Under the pieces are notes generated by a model, which saw only the letters and a list, made by a program, of their open reading frames with translations, was not told the origin of the DNA and did not search any database. The translations under genes and the position numbers were made by a program. This document shows positions 1 through 11,900 of a stretch of DNA of 52,833 nt, piece by piece; positions within the stretch are counted from its first letter, which is position 1, and each line of letters starts with the position of its first letter. Where the stretch lies: positions 993,398 through 1,046,230 of the forward strand of contig CABFPE010000005.1 of assembly GCA_900660155.1 (NCBI GenBank), given 5' to 3'. This DNA comes from Hofstenia miamia. Lineage: Eukaryota > Xenacoelomorpha > Acoela > Hofsteniidae.

Positions 1-206
1 AAAGATAAGATTTTCAAAGAATTTACAGATTTTTTAGTAATATTTCTTTCATCTTTTTGTAGTTGTCTAGTTCACCTATTGCTTTCACATCAAGTTGCTC
101 CCAATGTGTTCCCAAAGCACTACTACTGCATTTACTGTTGAGCTTGAGATTCTGTATAAATAATCAAACCAATCTAAAATCTAAAGATAAGATTTTCAAA
201 GAATTT
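1..206. repeat. 25-bp direct repeat at the left edge
   Basis: The 25 bases at 1-25 recur exactly at 182-206 (beginning aaagataag). Because the window starts inside the first copy, its true extent cannot be judged. The repeat lies beyond the integrase end of the retroelement, where the 3' LTR would be expected. It could be internal LTR structure or a local duplication. Confidence 0.6.
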
Positions 207-479
207 ACTTCAACAATTTCCAAAATGATTTCTCACTTATTTATAGTTAACTTTCAAAAAGTACCTGTCATTTGAAATAAAAATTTGTATTGTCTGCCAA
301 AATGGCTAAAAATAATGGAAGCAAATACGCCCACTTCATTTGGTCAAAATTTGATGACAAGTACTAATTTGCTATGTTATTACTTGGCTGCATTTACAAA
401 GATAATCTGATAATTAAACTTAAATTGTTTTTCCAATTAATAATCATAATTCGATCTTAGTTTTGACCTAATCATCTGA

Positions 480-1060
480 TCTTCTTTCTTCATTAGCAGC
501 ATTATGCTTTGGATTATGCTACATTAAGTAATGTTTTACTTAAACATTTTATAGTGCTAATGAAGAATTTCAAGTTGATGTAATAGTTCTTGTGTCAATG
601 AACTTTCAATTTGTGTGCCACACTCAGTAACAATTGTGGTCATTGGACCTAAGTGCAGTATCCAATTATGCAAAATAGTTGATGGAATTGTTTGTGCTGT
701 TTAATCAATAATGGGTATTATATTTGCATACTTAGTGAATTTGTCAACCATTATAAGGATGTATTAGTAGCATCATCATCCTAGGACAATTGTTTGATAT
801 CAATGTGTATTATTTGATTTGGTGTTGTAATTTGTTGTAATACACTGTGTTGTAAAGGAAAGTGTGCAGTGTTAGTGATGACACAGGTCTTAAATTTATT
901 TATTACTTCATATATAATTGCTCTAAGGCTGAGACAAATAAATTGTGTGTTTAATGTATTTTCAGTTTGGATGGCACTGACATGGCCTCTTTCATGGAAT
1001 TTGCATGTTATTTCTCATTTGTAGTATTTGGGAATTGCAATTTCATCATGGTGCTTATCT
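480..1060 (-). pseudogene. Ty3/gypsy integrase remnant
   Basis: The minus-strand translation, with stops, shows integrase landmarks in order. The zinc-binding part has FHERGH (about 975-1005) and a following KTC near 880, with the second cysteine of the expected CxxC lost. The core starts with HIDIKQL (about 785-805), which supplies the first catalytic Asp. It continues with MVDKFTKYANIIP (about 715-755), a typical Ty3/gypsy integrase signature. At about 600-635 the line reads TECGTQIES where the family has a catalytic Asp; here it is Glu. The third acidic residue region (below about 560) is too degraded to place. Not functional. Confidence 0.75.
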
Positions 1061-1604
1061 GCTACAAATAGAAAACCATTAGTTATTAGTTGTCATTTGT
1101 AGGAAATTAAAAATTTAAATGTTTTATTTAATTGTGTATCTGGATGTATTAATTTATTAATGATTTGTGTTAATTCCATATCATTTTTCTGGTGTATTAT
1201 TATTTCTATTTCTGATATTTCCTCTTTAAGTTGTATGTGTAATATTGGGTGCCTTGTCTATCAGTGTTTAGGATATGGAGATTATTGTATGTTGATTTAG
1301 AGTTAAAGGAAAATGGGACCCTATCAAATATTTTTTGTGTCATCCCAATGGTAGTAAGGAAGAGCTGTCATTAAATCAGCATTAGTATGTTGTTTTCCTA
1401 TTCAATGAATGATGGTAAAAATGAAATTTGTTAGATATTTGATCCAATGAGCTATTATGTTGGAGCAGTCACCTGAAAATTGCTTTAGCCAAATGAGCCC
1501 AGAATTGTCAGTGTGAACTGTAAGAAGTGACTGATTGAGTAAGAAATAGAAAAAAGCATTTCAAATTTGGTGGACATATAGTTAAGCTCTGTTGGTTTGA
1601 GTTT

Positions 1605-2349
1605 TCAAACAAAAAATTGAATTGGAGATTTGGTAACATTGATAAATTGAATTAATGTAGCACCTATTGAGATGGAACTAGCATCACAGTCAATGATGAA
1701 CTCCTTGGAGATGTCAGGTGTATTTAAGCTTGGTAATTTATTTAATTTGGTTTTCAATTTATTGAGTTTGGTTTGTTGTTGCCATGACCATTTGAAAGGC
1801 ACTTTACCTTTTAATAAATTAGACATGTGAATAGTCTTAAAGAAACCTAATATTTGTTGTAAATCTCTTTGTTGTTTAAAGGTAAAATTATATTTATTGT
1901 AGATTAGGCACCTTCTTTTAAACTAATTATATTTTTCTGAATTTGTTGCACTAGGAAAGTTACAGATGGTTGAAGTAATTTGCATTTTTTACTGTTAATT
2001 TTTAAGACAGATTGTGTTAATAAATGTAATATCTTTTCTAACTTATTAATGTGCTCATCAACAGTTTTGAATGGTATTAAAATGTCATCAATATATACAG
2101 TGGCACAATCTTCCAAATTGTTATTGGATGTTTGTAGTATTTTAGTGATGTAACATTGGAAGGTTGCAGAGCATTGCATAGCCCAAAGGCCATATAAAGC
2201 CACTCAAAAAGATCATATGATGTGATAAAAGCTGTTTTCTCAATATCTGATTTGTGCATTAGAATTTGCCAATAGGCTTTGCACAAGTTGAGTGTGGTGA
2301 AGAAGGAATTCTGGCAAGTGGTATACAGTATTTTATTGATATGTGGCAA
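1605..2349 (-). pseudogene. Ty3/gypsy reverse transcriptase and RNase H remnant
   Basis: Three overlapping minus-strand pieces make up the polymerase. At 2077-2349 the fragment carries KTAFITSYDLFEWLYMAFGL, which matches the RT segment before the active site. A frame change leads into 1904-2203, which carries VYIDDILI, an intact YxDD catalytic box. At 1605-1826 the text FKWSWQQQTKLNKLKTKLN followed by FIIDCDASSISIGATLIQ is the RT thumb/RNase H junction with the first RNase H Asp. The frames are interrupted between the pieces, so no full polymerase can be made. The YIDD box shows the copy was once a standard retroelement RT. Confidence 0.85.
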
Positions 2350-2584
2350 AGGAAAAGCATCTTTTTTGTTATGTTGTTTAGCTTTCTAAATCAATGCAAA
2401 GATGATACTTGTTGTTTTGTTTTATGAATACAGTCAGTGATGGATGAAGGGCTTTTGGATGGTTGTATTATACCATTGTTAAGTAAATCAGTAATAATTT
2501 TATTCCTGTTTAAGCTGTTCTGGTACAGGACAGGCTGGTTAGTGTATTGTACAATTGTGTGTGGTCTCAATTCAGTGCTCCTCT

Positions 2585-3440
2585 CTAAAGTCTTTTGCCA
2601 ACACTGATTTTATCAAAATTAAATATTGATGAATGGTTTTTCAATACCAAATTCAAATTATGAATTTGTTCTAAAGTTAGATGAGGATGTGTGGTTGCAT
2701 TAATTTCTGGATTTGTAGTGTTGTTGTTCTTATTATCTAGTATTTGCAATGATAATACAGGTTTTGGTTTCCTTTTTATTAGGTTAACAATTGGTAATGT
2801 GAAAATTTCTATATTGGATGGTGTGACAGTAATCAAAATATAAATTATGACTTTTATTCAAAATAGCAATGGTGACTTTATTATCTCAGCTTTTTAATAT
2901 GGATGCAAGAATTACAACTTTTTTAGAATTCAATCCCTGCTGATTGTCAATGACAATATCAGAGATAATATGGGTTTTCAACTCCAAGGTGAGAAAACAC
3001 CAACTAAGAGGCTTGATTTTAGTGTTCCAATAAGATATAGTGTAATGGATTGATGGTTAACAGCTTGTAAATGTGTGGTGGTATTTGTGTTCTTCAGATC
3101 AATTGTTAGTGTTTTATCCTGGAAATTAATTATGCAACTGTATTTTTCAAGGAAATCCTTGCTGAGGATTAACTCAAGGAAGTGTGTGGTTTGTTGTGTC
3201 AACAATAAGCATATCATGGATGAAGTCATTGTTAGCAATTGTGAAATCTAATGATTTGATTAACCCTTTAGTATTAAGGTAATTGCCAGAAGTATTGATG
3301 AGATGATGGTTGCAGGATTAAATATCATTTCTTGTGATGCCAATTAAATTAGCACACATATCTGAACTAATAGGAACAGATGCACCAGTTTCTACAGTTG
3401 CCTGAACAACAACTCTGTTAATAGTCATAGGTATGTTGTT
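2585..3440 (-). pseudogene. Ty3/gypsy protease and protease-RT linker remnant
   Basis: On the minus strand near 3370-3420, VETGASVPISSDMC occupies the retropepsin active-site position, with Glu in place of the catalytic Asp of D-T/S-G. The fragment at 2978-3238 continues with LSKDFLEKYSCIINFQDKTL, which resembles the C-terminal half of retropepsins. The piece at 2585-2836, ending NLVLKNHSSIFNFDKIS, looks like the spacer that precedes RT in Ty3/gypsy polyproteins. Stops separate these parts. The ETG change alone would be expected to kill a protease. Confidence 0.65.
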
Positions 3441-3581
3441 TCTATTTAATGTTGCTGTTATTGGGATATGATGTGCTCAGCTGAGAGTCAATGCTCTTAT
3501 TAATTTAAATCATATTTGTCCTCTGTGTTGGAATAATCTGTATAATAGCATCTGTGATTGGTGATTAAGTGTATTTTTTGT

Positions 3582-5060
3582 GCAGTTTGGACTGCTATGT
3601 ACCTTTTATCCACAATTCCTGCAGTAAACTTTGTTCAAATTTATTTCCTTAGATGATTTATCAGAAATTGTTTGTTCTTGTTTAGTTTTAGAATCAATAT
3701 TTGTAGATGAATGTTTTATAGAAAGTTTGGTTGTCTTAGATATAAAAGAAGATTCAGCAATGCTAATTTTAATTTGGTTTGATATTTTGGAATAATTGTC
3801 TATTTGGAGTTTAGCCTTGACAGCTTTCTTGATGAATGTTGGTAGTTTATCATCAGGACCTCATTTTTGTATAAATCAGCCATGAATTGATAATAGCATA
3901 CTGTACATGACGTCAGTGAACAAAAAATATGAAGAATACTCTGTTGAGGTTCTACTGAGCCTATGGAGTCATTTGACTTGCAAGATATATTCTTCTATAT
4001 CATCTTTCTTGTACATAGTGTTATTCAATAGTATCTTACATTGACTGCATGGAGCAGGTGCATGCAAATTGATTGCAAAAGTTCTGGATGAGTAAACCAT
4101 AGTCTGACTTAATTGAAGTATCTAAAGTGAGATAGTAGTTGTAAGCTTTCCAAATGAGAAAACTGGGAAATTGAGCAAGTGCATGTTCCTGGCTGTCATG
4201 TTGTACAATTCAACTTCGTTCATACAAATAGAACCATTTTTCAAAAGTTGGAGAGGTTCCATCAGCCTTTCCAGAGAATTTCCTGGTGCCATTCTAATTT
4301 TAAGATTATCATTAATAGGTGATACCAGTAGTTTAGAGAAAAAGATTTTTTTATTTTGCATTGGATTTTCTAAATTTTGTAATTTATCATTAATTGAATC
4401 AAATTTGTTATTTAATTGTTGAATTATATTATTATCAAAATCTAGATTCAGGGATTGATCCCATTTCAGTAAAGTGTCAATGGCAATAGGCATTGAGTGA
4501 GAAAAATAATTTTTACCAGTGGTAGGGGACTGATGTACATGATGTCCCAAATTTTTTACATTTGGATTGGGTATTTTAGCAATCTTTGGCATTGCTACAT
4601 TCCAAAAAAATTCAAACTAGTTAACTGTGTTCTATTTCTTTTTGTAATGCTGCATTTTCTGCTTCCTGAGAGATTAGTTGTCCTGTGATATGTAGATTTT
4701 GAACATTACATTGATAAACTTGTTTAAATAAGTTTGTGTTTGTCTTTAATAATTTGAATTTTTAATAATTCACTGTTTCTGTCTCTTTTTGGAGGTTACT
4801 GTTATTTTCTTCTAATTTGTGGAACTTAAGATTGTGTAGCTATCCTTTCTTTTGTTGATTGCAATTGGCTTCTAGGTCAATTTTTTCCTGGTAAAGTGAA
4901 TTAATTTTATCACAAAAGGATTGGTTTTCTTAGTAGAATTGGTCAAATCACCTGGTGTTTTCAATCTGCATGAGGTCAAATTTTTCACTAATTTCAGTAA
5001 ATTTATTTTCAAGGAATGCATTTCACTTGAGGAGTTCTTCTTGAGTATGTACATCCTCAG
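3582..5060 (-). pseudogene. Gag remnant with CCHC zinc knuckle
   Basis: Minus-strand bases 3582-3623 encode a CX2CX4HX4C zinc knuckle, C-R-N-C-G-stop-K-V-H-S-S-P-N-C, with one internal stop. Upstream on that strand, 4122-4592 holds a 156-codon open frame and 4872-5054 a 60-codon frame rich in Lys, Asn and Leu with coiled-coil character. Their position before the knuckle fits the capsid/matrix part of gag, but their sequence alone does not identify them. The plus-strand open frames here are shadows. Confidence 0.6.
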
Positions 5061-5150
5061 ATGCTGGTGGGGTCTGACAGGCTTTTTTGTGAGACAATTT
5101 TGATTTCTGACTTCTTGTATAAGACATTCTAATTCTTTGAAGTTAAGATT

Positions 5151-8100
5151 TCAACTGGTGAACTTAATTGACTGGTCTAATCATAACTAAGTAGGATTGC
5201 TAGGGTTTACTGCAATTCTAAAAAAAATTTTCTGACTTCTTAACAGCACATTGATAACTGATAGTTCTATCTGTGTCCAATCATAGAAAGATTCCATCCT
5301 TTCTTAATAGGGTTCAACATCTTCCAGTTGGTTAATTCAGAGCTTCCACTGACAGTTGTATAGTTAATTATGAAACAATTCATGTACTCAGGGTCCTGTG
5401 GTCATTGCCATGTGGCATTGGTGAGAAATCAGTCTGCATTCCTACTATTCTATCTTATTGAGAGTTTTTAGCTGATGTGTGGATTGACCTATGCTACACA
5501 TAATTAACTAACTCCTCTTGTCATTATATCCTTTTCTAAAAAAAGTTAAAAGTATACAGGAGATCATGTTAGGGAAGAGTGCCACACTTGGGTGACTCAA
5601 TGCTGATAACCTTTTAGACAAGTTGCATAAGACTAGAGCCCTAATTAGATTAAGAGTAAAGAAGCCCTAACTCTTGGGTGAAAGTGATAAACCTAAGTGC
5701 TAAGTAAAATAACCTATGCTTAGTGTGTTCTTTACCTCAATTTAGGTGAAAGCATTAATAACCATTTTAATAATGAATGACAATCAGTACAAATGCCCTA
5801 GCTGTATACCTAAAATAAGTTAAAGGATATATCACTAAACTCATCCACTGTCTGAGTGCACCTTAACAAAATAGTTGAAAATTAGAAAGCATAATTCAGT
5901 AAATTCAAAACAAGAGAAAATAAAAGTAAAATGAATTTACTGAGAATAAATTGAAGAAGTAAAAAAATGAACAAAACTCAGATATATATACAAAATCTAG
6001 TATCTGTAAACAAAAGCATACTTTGAAAGTGTAGGTGAATTTGTGGCAAGTACAAAATTGGTTTCTGCTCAATTTTACAGCATTTCAAAATCAGCAGAAA
6101 TTCAAACTAATATATGAATAGCACTTTTTCTCTTTGCCAAAATACAATTGGAAATAATTAATAATAATAAAATTGAAATTGTAATTGAAAGAAATAATGA
6201 AAGTTCCAAGAATGTAGAAATGTCATTATGCCACACTAGATAAGGAACTATGACAATTGGTGATTTCCATGCCAATGCTACATTACAAATGTACTTCAAA
6301 CCTAATCAAAACAATTTATTCTCAATGGTAATCATTATGTGAGATTGCCTGAGTGAAAACATGAAACTATATCAAATGAAGGCATAAATGATTATATTCT
6401 TTATCTTCTTTGAATTATTAATTAGTCACTCCTAAACATGTTAGGGATTATCATTTGAGAATGCTTTTGCTAGTTAAATTAGCAAACATTCATTGTTTGA
6501 GTTTTCAAAAATAAATTGGGTAAAAAGAAAGCATCTCTGGTAAATAGACAGCATAAAAATCTTTGTTTTCTTTTTATAGAAATTAGACTGACAACAGCAT
6601 TCCTAAGATTAGGCTCTATTGAAGTTATCAAATTCATAAATTATCACTATTATAGAGTACAACAAATGGAAGTCATTTATTCATAACTGAGAGAAACATG
6701 GTTAATTAAACACAATAAACTATAGTTCAAAGCAAAGATAGTAAATAAGGATATAACTAAATCTACAATGAGGTTACAACTAAAACACATTTTTATTTTG
6801 CCTTCTTCTTCTGATAGTGGCCATCTTATTGAAGTAAGTCATCATGAGAAACAAATGACAAAATCTAAATAGAAAAGTTTTTGTATGTGAAGTCCAGAAT
6901 TGAACCATGTCCTAACTTTAACAAATGAATTGTTCAAGCAAATTTTGTGTCATAGGCTGTCACTGTAAACTTAAAGGAAGACATGACTCTATCTGACAGT
7001 CTATGCACAATGCCATTACCTTATTAAACTTGAAAATCCTTTAATTGATTTTCACTCATTTGCTAATTGAAAAATTTAAACCTTTACATAAACTGCTATT
7101 GGATTTCAGGAAAAATAATAAAAGCTGATTTATTGTGTAGAAAACTATGATTTTGAGAAGTCATTGAACATGGTCTAGAGACAGTACAAAAATATTTACT
7201 TCTATTTAATAAATTGGAGCAACAGTAAATATCCTAATGTACACTACAGAGGTGTTTTCTAATTGAAGTTACTCTAAAATACATATACAACCCCAGCTTT
7301 GTGGTGGGGCACATAAGGGGCTAAAGGATGCAGATATTTTTACAGTACAAAGCCATTACACTATGTTAACTATCTACCTAAATATGTCTAACTTATTTTG
7401 AATGTACTTACATCTCATTATGGAAAGCATCAAAATGTGACAAGTCAGCCTTTAAACTTCTTCCTTCACCTTGCTTTTACTCTCTACAAAAACATTACAT
7501 CCATTTGACAATTTGCAAAAAATTATATAATGAATTCCTTGTATTTTAATTTGAATTTCTGCTATCATGAAAAAATATTTTTAATGATAATTTGTGATGT
7601 TTCAAGCAATTTAGTGCACAGAACTCCAACTTGATGACAAAATTCTTTGCCATATAATCTTTAGTTAATTTAGAGTAAATTTAAAAATAATATCAATTTT
7701 TTTCATTTAATATCAAAAGTTTATTTTGTAATGCTCCTTTAGAAAAGCAATAGCCACAATATTATACATAAAAGAGAAATATAATAATTGACAATCTAAG
7801 TTATTAAGCAATAAAAGATTAGTATTAATTCAAAAAATAATAAATTATTAGAACTTCTAAGCAGAATTTTATTTGGGAAAAATTTCCATAAAAATTTGAT
7901 GAAAAGCAATATGCATCAAATAATATAAGATTTCAATATTACAAAGGGCACATGGAAGATAAATTTGTTCTTGTCAACAATGGAAATGGCCGATTTGATG
8001 ACAATATAATTAACTATAATAGATGTAAACATAAAATTTAGAATTGAAAAGTTTACATACATTATATTTCCCATTCCTAAGTCTTAACAATAGAAGAACA

Positions 8101-8870
8101 TTAGTTAGCCTTGTAACTGGAATTTTTGGAAAGCCAATAAATACAATTTTTATATTAATTTCAATTTAAAGTCACCTAGTGCACCCAAAATAGCAATAAT
8201 TAATATAGCAGTATATATAATTTTTAATATCACAAGTTTATATGAAATAATGAACCATTTAAATCTTTGATAACTCATTAAATTTTCCTATCTGAATCTT
8301 TGAAATTTTAATGCATTTATTGATGTAAACAGTTTTCTCTCCAATTCAAGCATTTTAGAACAAATGTGTTTACTTGAAAAGTGTCTTAATCCATCAATTC
8401 ACTATAATTTTAATTAAAATAAAATTGGTAGCAATGGCAATATAATTGAATTAAGGATGCCATCAAATATGGTTTAAAGCCTAGTATATAATTGACACTG
8501 GTATTTTTGCAATATTAATTTTTTTTATAGAAATTTTTGTTAATAGAAAATAGCTCTAACAATATAACCACTTGCTGCTAAGGCAACATGTAGATAAGTC
8601 AAAATTAAATTGAAGAGTTAACATTCACAACTTATCAATGCATAAATTTTCGTATTTTTGCTAAATTTCTTAAGTAACTTAAGTTTTGAAATATCAAAAT
8701 GAAATTGATGCAGTCTATTTGGCTCAATTAAAATTTCCCTAATTTTTAATTAGTATAAAATTTATAATAGATATATAAAATAATTTAATAAATGTGTTTA
8801 AAGATTTTTTATCGTAATTTCGATAATGGTATAGAATTATTTATGTTAGAAATATTAAACTGAAGGGACG
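5151..8870. other. Intergenic, CpG-poor, no gene seen
   Basis: No coding signal, tRNA or rRNA is recognisable. The longest open frames are under 70 codons and have no family resemblance. CpG occurs only a handful of times across this stretch and the retroelement beside it. The promoter of the gene starting at 8967 presumably lies near the right end, but I see no specific element. Confidence 0.5.
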
Positions 8871-8966
8871 GGCATTATGCCAACATGTAATTTCAAATGA
8901 ATTTCAATTCATAATTTTGAATAAATTTGTGGATTACTACTAATACCAATTTTTTGGATTTAGCAT

Positions 8967-11900
8967 ATGAATGCCTTCATCATCATTTTAATAGCTGTCT
9001 TAAATGCTTCACAAAGCTGTTTTGTGCAACATCGTGTAGTTCGCCAAGAATGCATAGCTTGCATATCGAATATGGGTTCACAATGTACAGACGGTATTGC
9101 TCAGAATACAGACCCTTATGTTGGAGTACGTTTTTGCTCCTACGTAGTGCCACGATTTCCAAGGTATATTTTGTTAACATTTTTTCATTCATTACTTACT
9201 ACTTGCAATTTTTTGATATCTTTTATCAAATATTTCAGATGTTTTTCAATATTTTTGTTTTTTATCATCAAGCTAGATTTCTAAAAAATAGTATAAAAGT
9301 ATGTATTTCTAGCAATTGATTTACAAAAATGTTTAGTATTTTATTAGTATGTATATAGTGTTACAATTGAATGTTTCTACCGAAAAAATTTATTAAGAAA
9401 ATAAATATATTGGCTTTCTGAATTACTAAATAGATTCTCTGAATTGCGTAAGTTTATAGTAGCATTAAAAATAATTTTAGCACCATCCCTTTGAATATTT
9501 CTAGTTCTTATTGCTGAACGCTGTTTTCCTACACTGTAGTAAGATATATAATTTACTATTTTTGTTTGTATAAAGAGAAATAATTTGTGAAATTCATACT
9601 CAAATAAATATTATGTAATTGTTTTCTGAGCTGTATTTTTAAATCAAATGTATGCAAACAGTGTTTTAAAGTTAACATTGCCAATTGAAAGTTTTTATTC
9701 GCAAGCAACGACCAATTTGGAAATTTCAGTTATGTAAATTTTCCCAAAACGATTTCGTAGTTTTTTGTATTACCTCCCAAATGTTTTATATTTATTCTGT
9801 TACAGGTATAAACATATTTTATTACATTTATTAGCCATCCAGTCGCAGTATTGCTTGTGGTTGCTTGTACGGTTTTATTTATGGAAATTCATGCTGAGGG
9901 TACTGGAAAATTTTGGTTAAATGTGTGGTAAATTGAGAAATTTTGTCAACTAAATTAATCAATAGTAAATAAGATATTCATTGTAATGTTCCAAAGATGT
10001 CATTTTTAGATTGCTAACTTAATATATTAAACTCCAAATTGCTTTCTCTTCGAAAAACATAATTTTAGTAGGGTTAATGGATATAATGTTGAATTTTTTT
10101 AATTTTTGATTTAAAAGTGCTATTTTATTTTACAGTATCTTTCCTCATGCCCATGTTTTGTATGGAAATTTTATGGAATTCCATGTTTATACAATCTTAT
10201 GCAGTATTTTTTTCTAATCAGCGCTTTGTTTTGTTGCTTATTACTACTTTAATTCATCATTTTGAAATGTGTAAATTCAAAATATAAAAGTTACTTGCCG
10301 TAACAATTTAGGCAAATCGTTTACTTTAGTCCATGGTTTTGTGAATTAGTTGATACATTTAGTAATTCTTCACATCTCACAATTAACACTGGGTGCTATA
10401 CGCAATGCTTGGTCAAAGGCCAAGAATGCTGTTCAGGCTATTATGGAGCTAGTTGTCAGAATGGTAAGAAATTATTAATTTAGTTCATGCACAGGTGTGT
10501 GCTTGTTGAATATACCTCCTTGTTTTAAACCATGTTGTAAAGCAACTGCGTTTTATCAATGGTTTTTCATGATTTTTATATTTTCTCTTTTTATAGCTAA
10601 ATATTTACACTTTTTGGTTTAAACTGAGCGGTTATAATAAATTGTGAATAATAATAATTTTCAGTAAAAGCAAACTCATTTTTGCACCTCTGGTATATAT
10701 GTATATTAAATTAGGGCCTTGCCATTCAGGATATTTTTTATTCGCGTCGAGTCAAGTCGGGTCAGTTCCTTAAAATTCGAGTAGAGTCGGATTTCGAATC
10801 TGAAGTCTTGACTGCGCACCCAGGCTTATAAATATCATAAATGTACAATCACTATTATTAAATCAACTGTTTTACCATTGACAAAATGAATTCCAGCATT
10901 CACGTTTGTAATTGGTAATTCAAGTATCTTATAGTATATTAACAAATCAATGCTGATTTTAATAAATTCAAGAAATCAAGGCCTGTCAACTATCATTTTG
11001 AATAAATGTATGAAGTTTGTTTAGCAACTTGAATGCTAATCAGGTTATAACAGTTTCTATGAATGACTAGAAAGTGAAAAATTTTGTCAAAAAATAAATA
11101 TTTTTAATTTAAATCTTACACACCACAATTCAAACACTTTGATATTAGTTATGATCATTCGCTAGACAATATGACGTAACCAAAATGGGTCATAATTTGT
11201 TTTGTTGAAAATTATATACATTTCTTTCAATAGGGCACACAAGCAATGTAGTATTAAATATCAAACTAACACAACTCAAGTTGACTCGACCCAACTCGAA
11301 ATTTCGAATATTCACAGGCCCTATTTACATTTGTTAAGCACGATATCAAACATTTTAAGATTCTGTTATGGTGTTTTAGCAGGGACGTAGCCAGAATTGG
11401 GGGTAACTTGACAGATTAACGTGGTAATTCATGAATCACACATTTGCGTTGCAAGACGCTCCTAGTGAGGGGGTTCATTGCACGGTGCCCCTCTGGCTAT
11501 TCCCTTGGTTTTTAGTTATTAGAAGATTTCTTTCGACATTCTTTGTATAATGAAATAGAAAGCTTTCGTATTATTACAGTAGTGCATTCACACTGCGTTA
11601 TCATTTCATTTTTGTTTCTTTTAAATATTTAAAATTTGTTCATCATAGGCCATTTTCTGCATGAATGGAATGGTCTGCAAATATATTTGGCCAATTTTAC
11701 TACATAGTTTTGATGATGTTGCTATTATTTGATAGCAAATTGTGTTGCTAACCTCCTAATATTTTATATGTTCAAATTCATATATTAATTAAAATTTAAA
11801 TTCTGTTCTTTTACTATGCATTTTAGAGTGCCCCGGAGGTGCAAATTCGCCATGTAGTGGACATGGTATTTGCGATGAAGGCATGGCAGGTAGCGGAGTA

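Larger units (their letters stand above)
1..5150 (-). mobile_element. Decayed Ty3/gypsy-type LTR retrotransposon (gag-pol relic)
   Basis: Read on the minus strand, the domain order from high to low coordinate is gag with a CCHC knuckle, aspartic protease, a linker, reverse transcriptase, RNase H, and integrase. This is the Ty3/gypsy order (integrase after RNase H). Every domain is broken by stops and frame changes, so this is an old inactive copy. I found no pair of long terminal repeats. The downstream repeat may lie off the left edge, and no convincing second copy of the first 500 bases occurs near 5.2-6 kb. The copy sits in a stretch almost devoid of CpG, consistent with long-term cytosine methylation and deamination. 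Domain family assignment is from motifs only; the clade within Ty3/gypsy is not determined. Confidence 0.85.
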
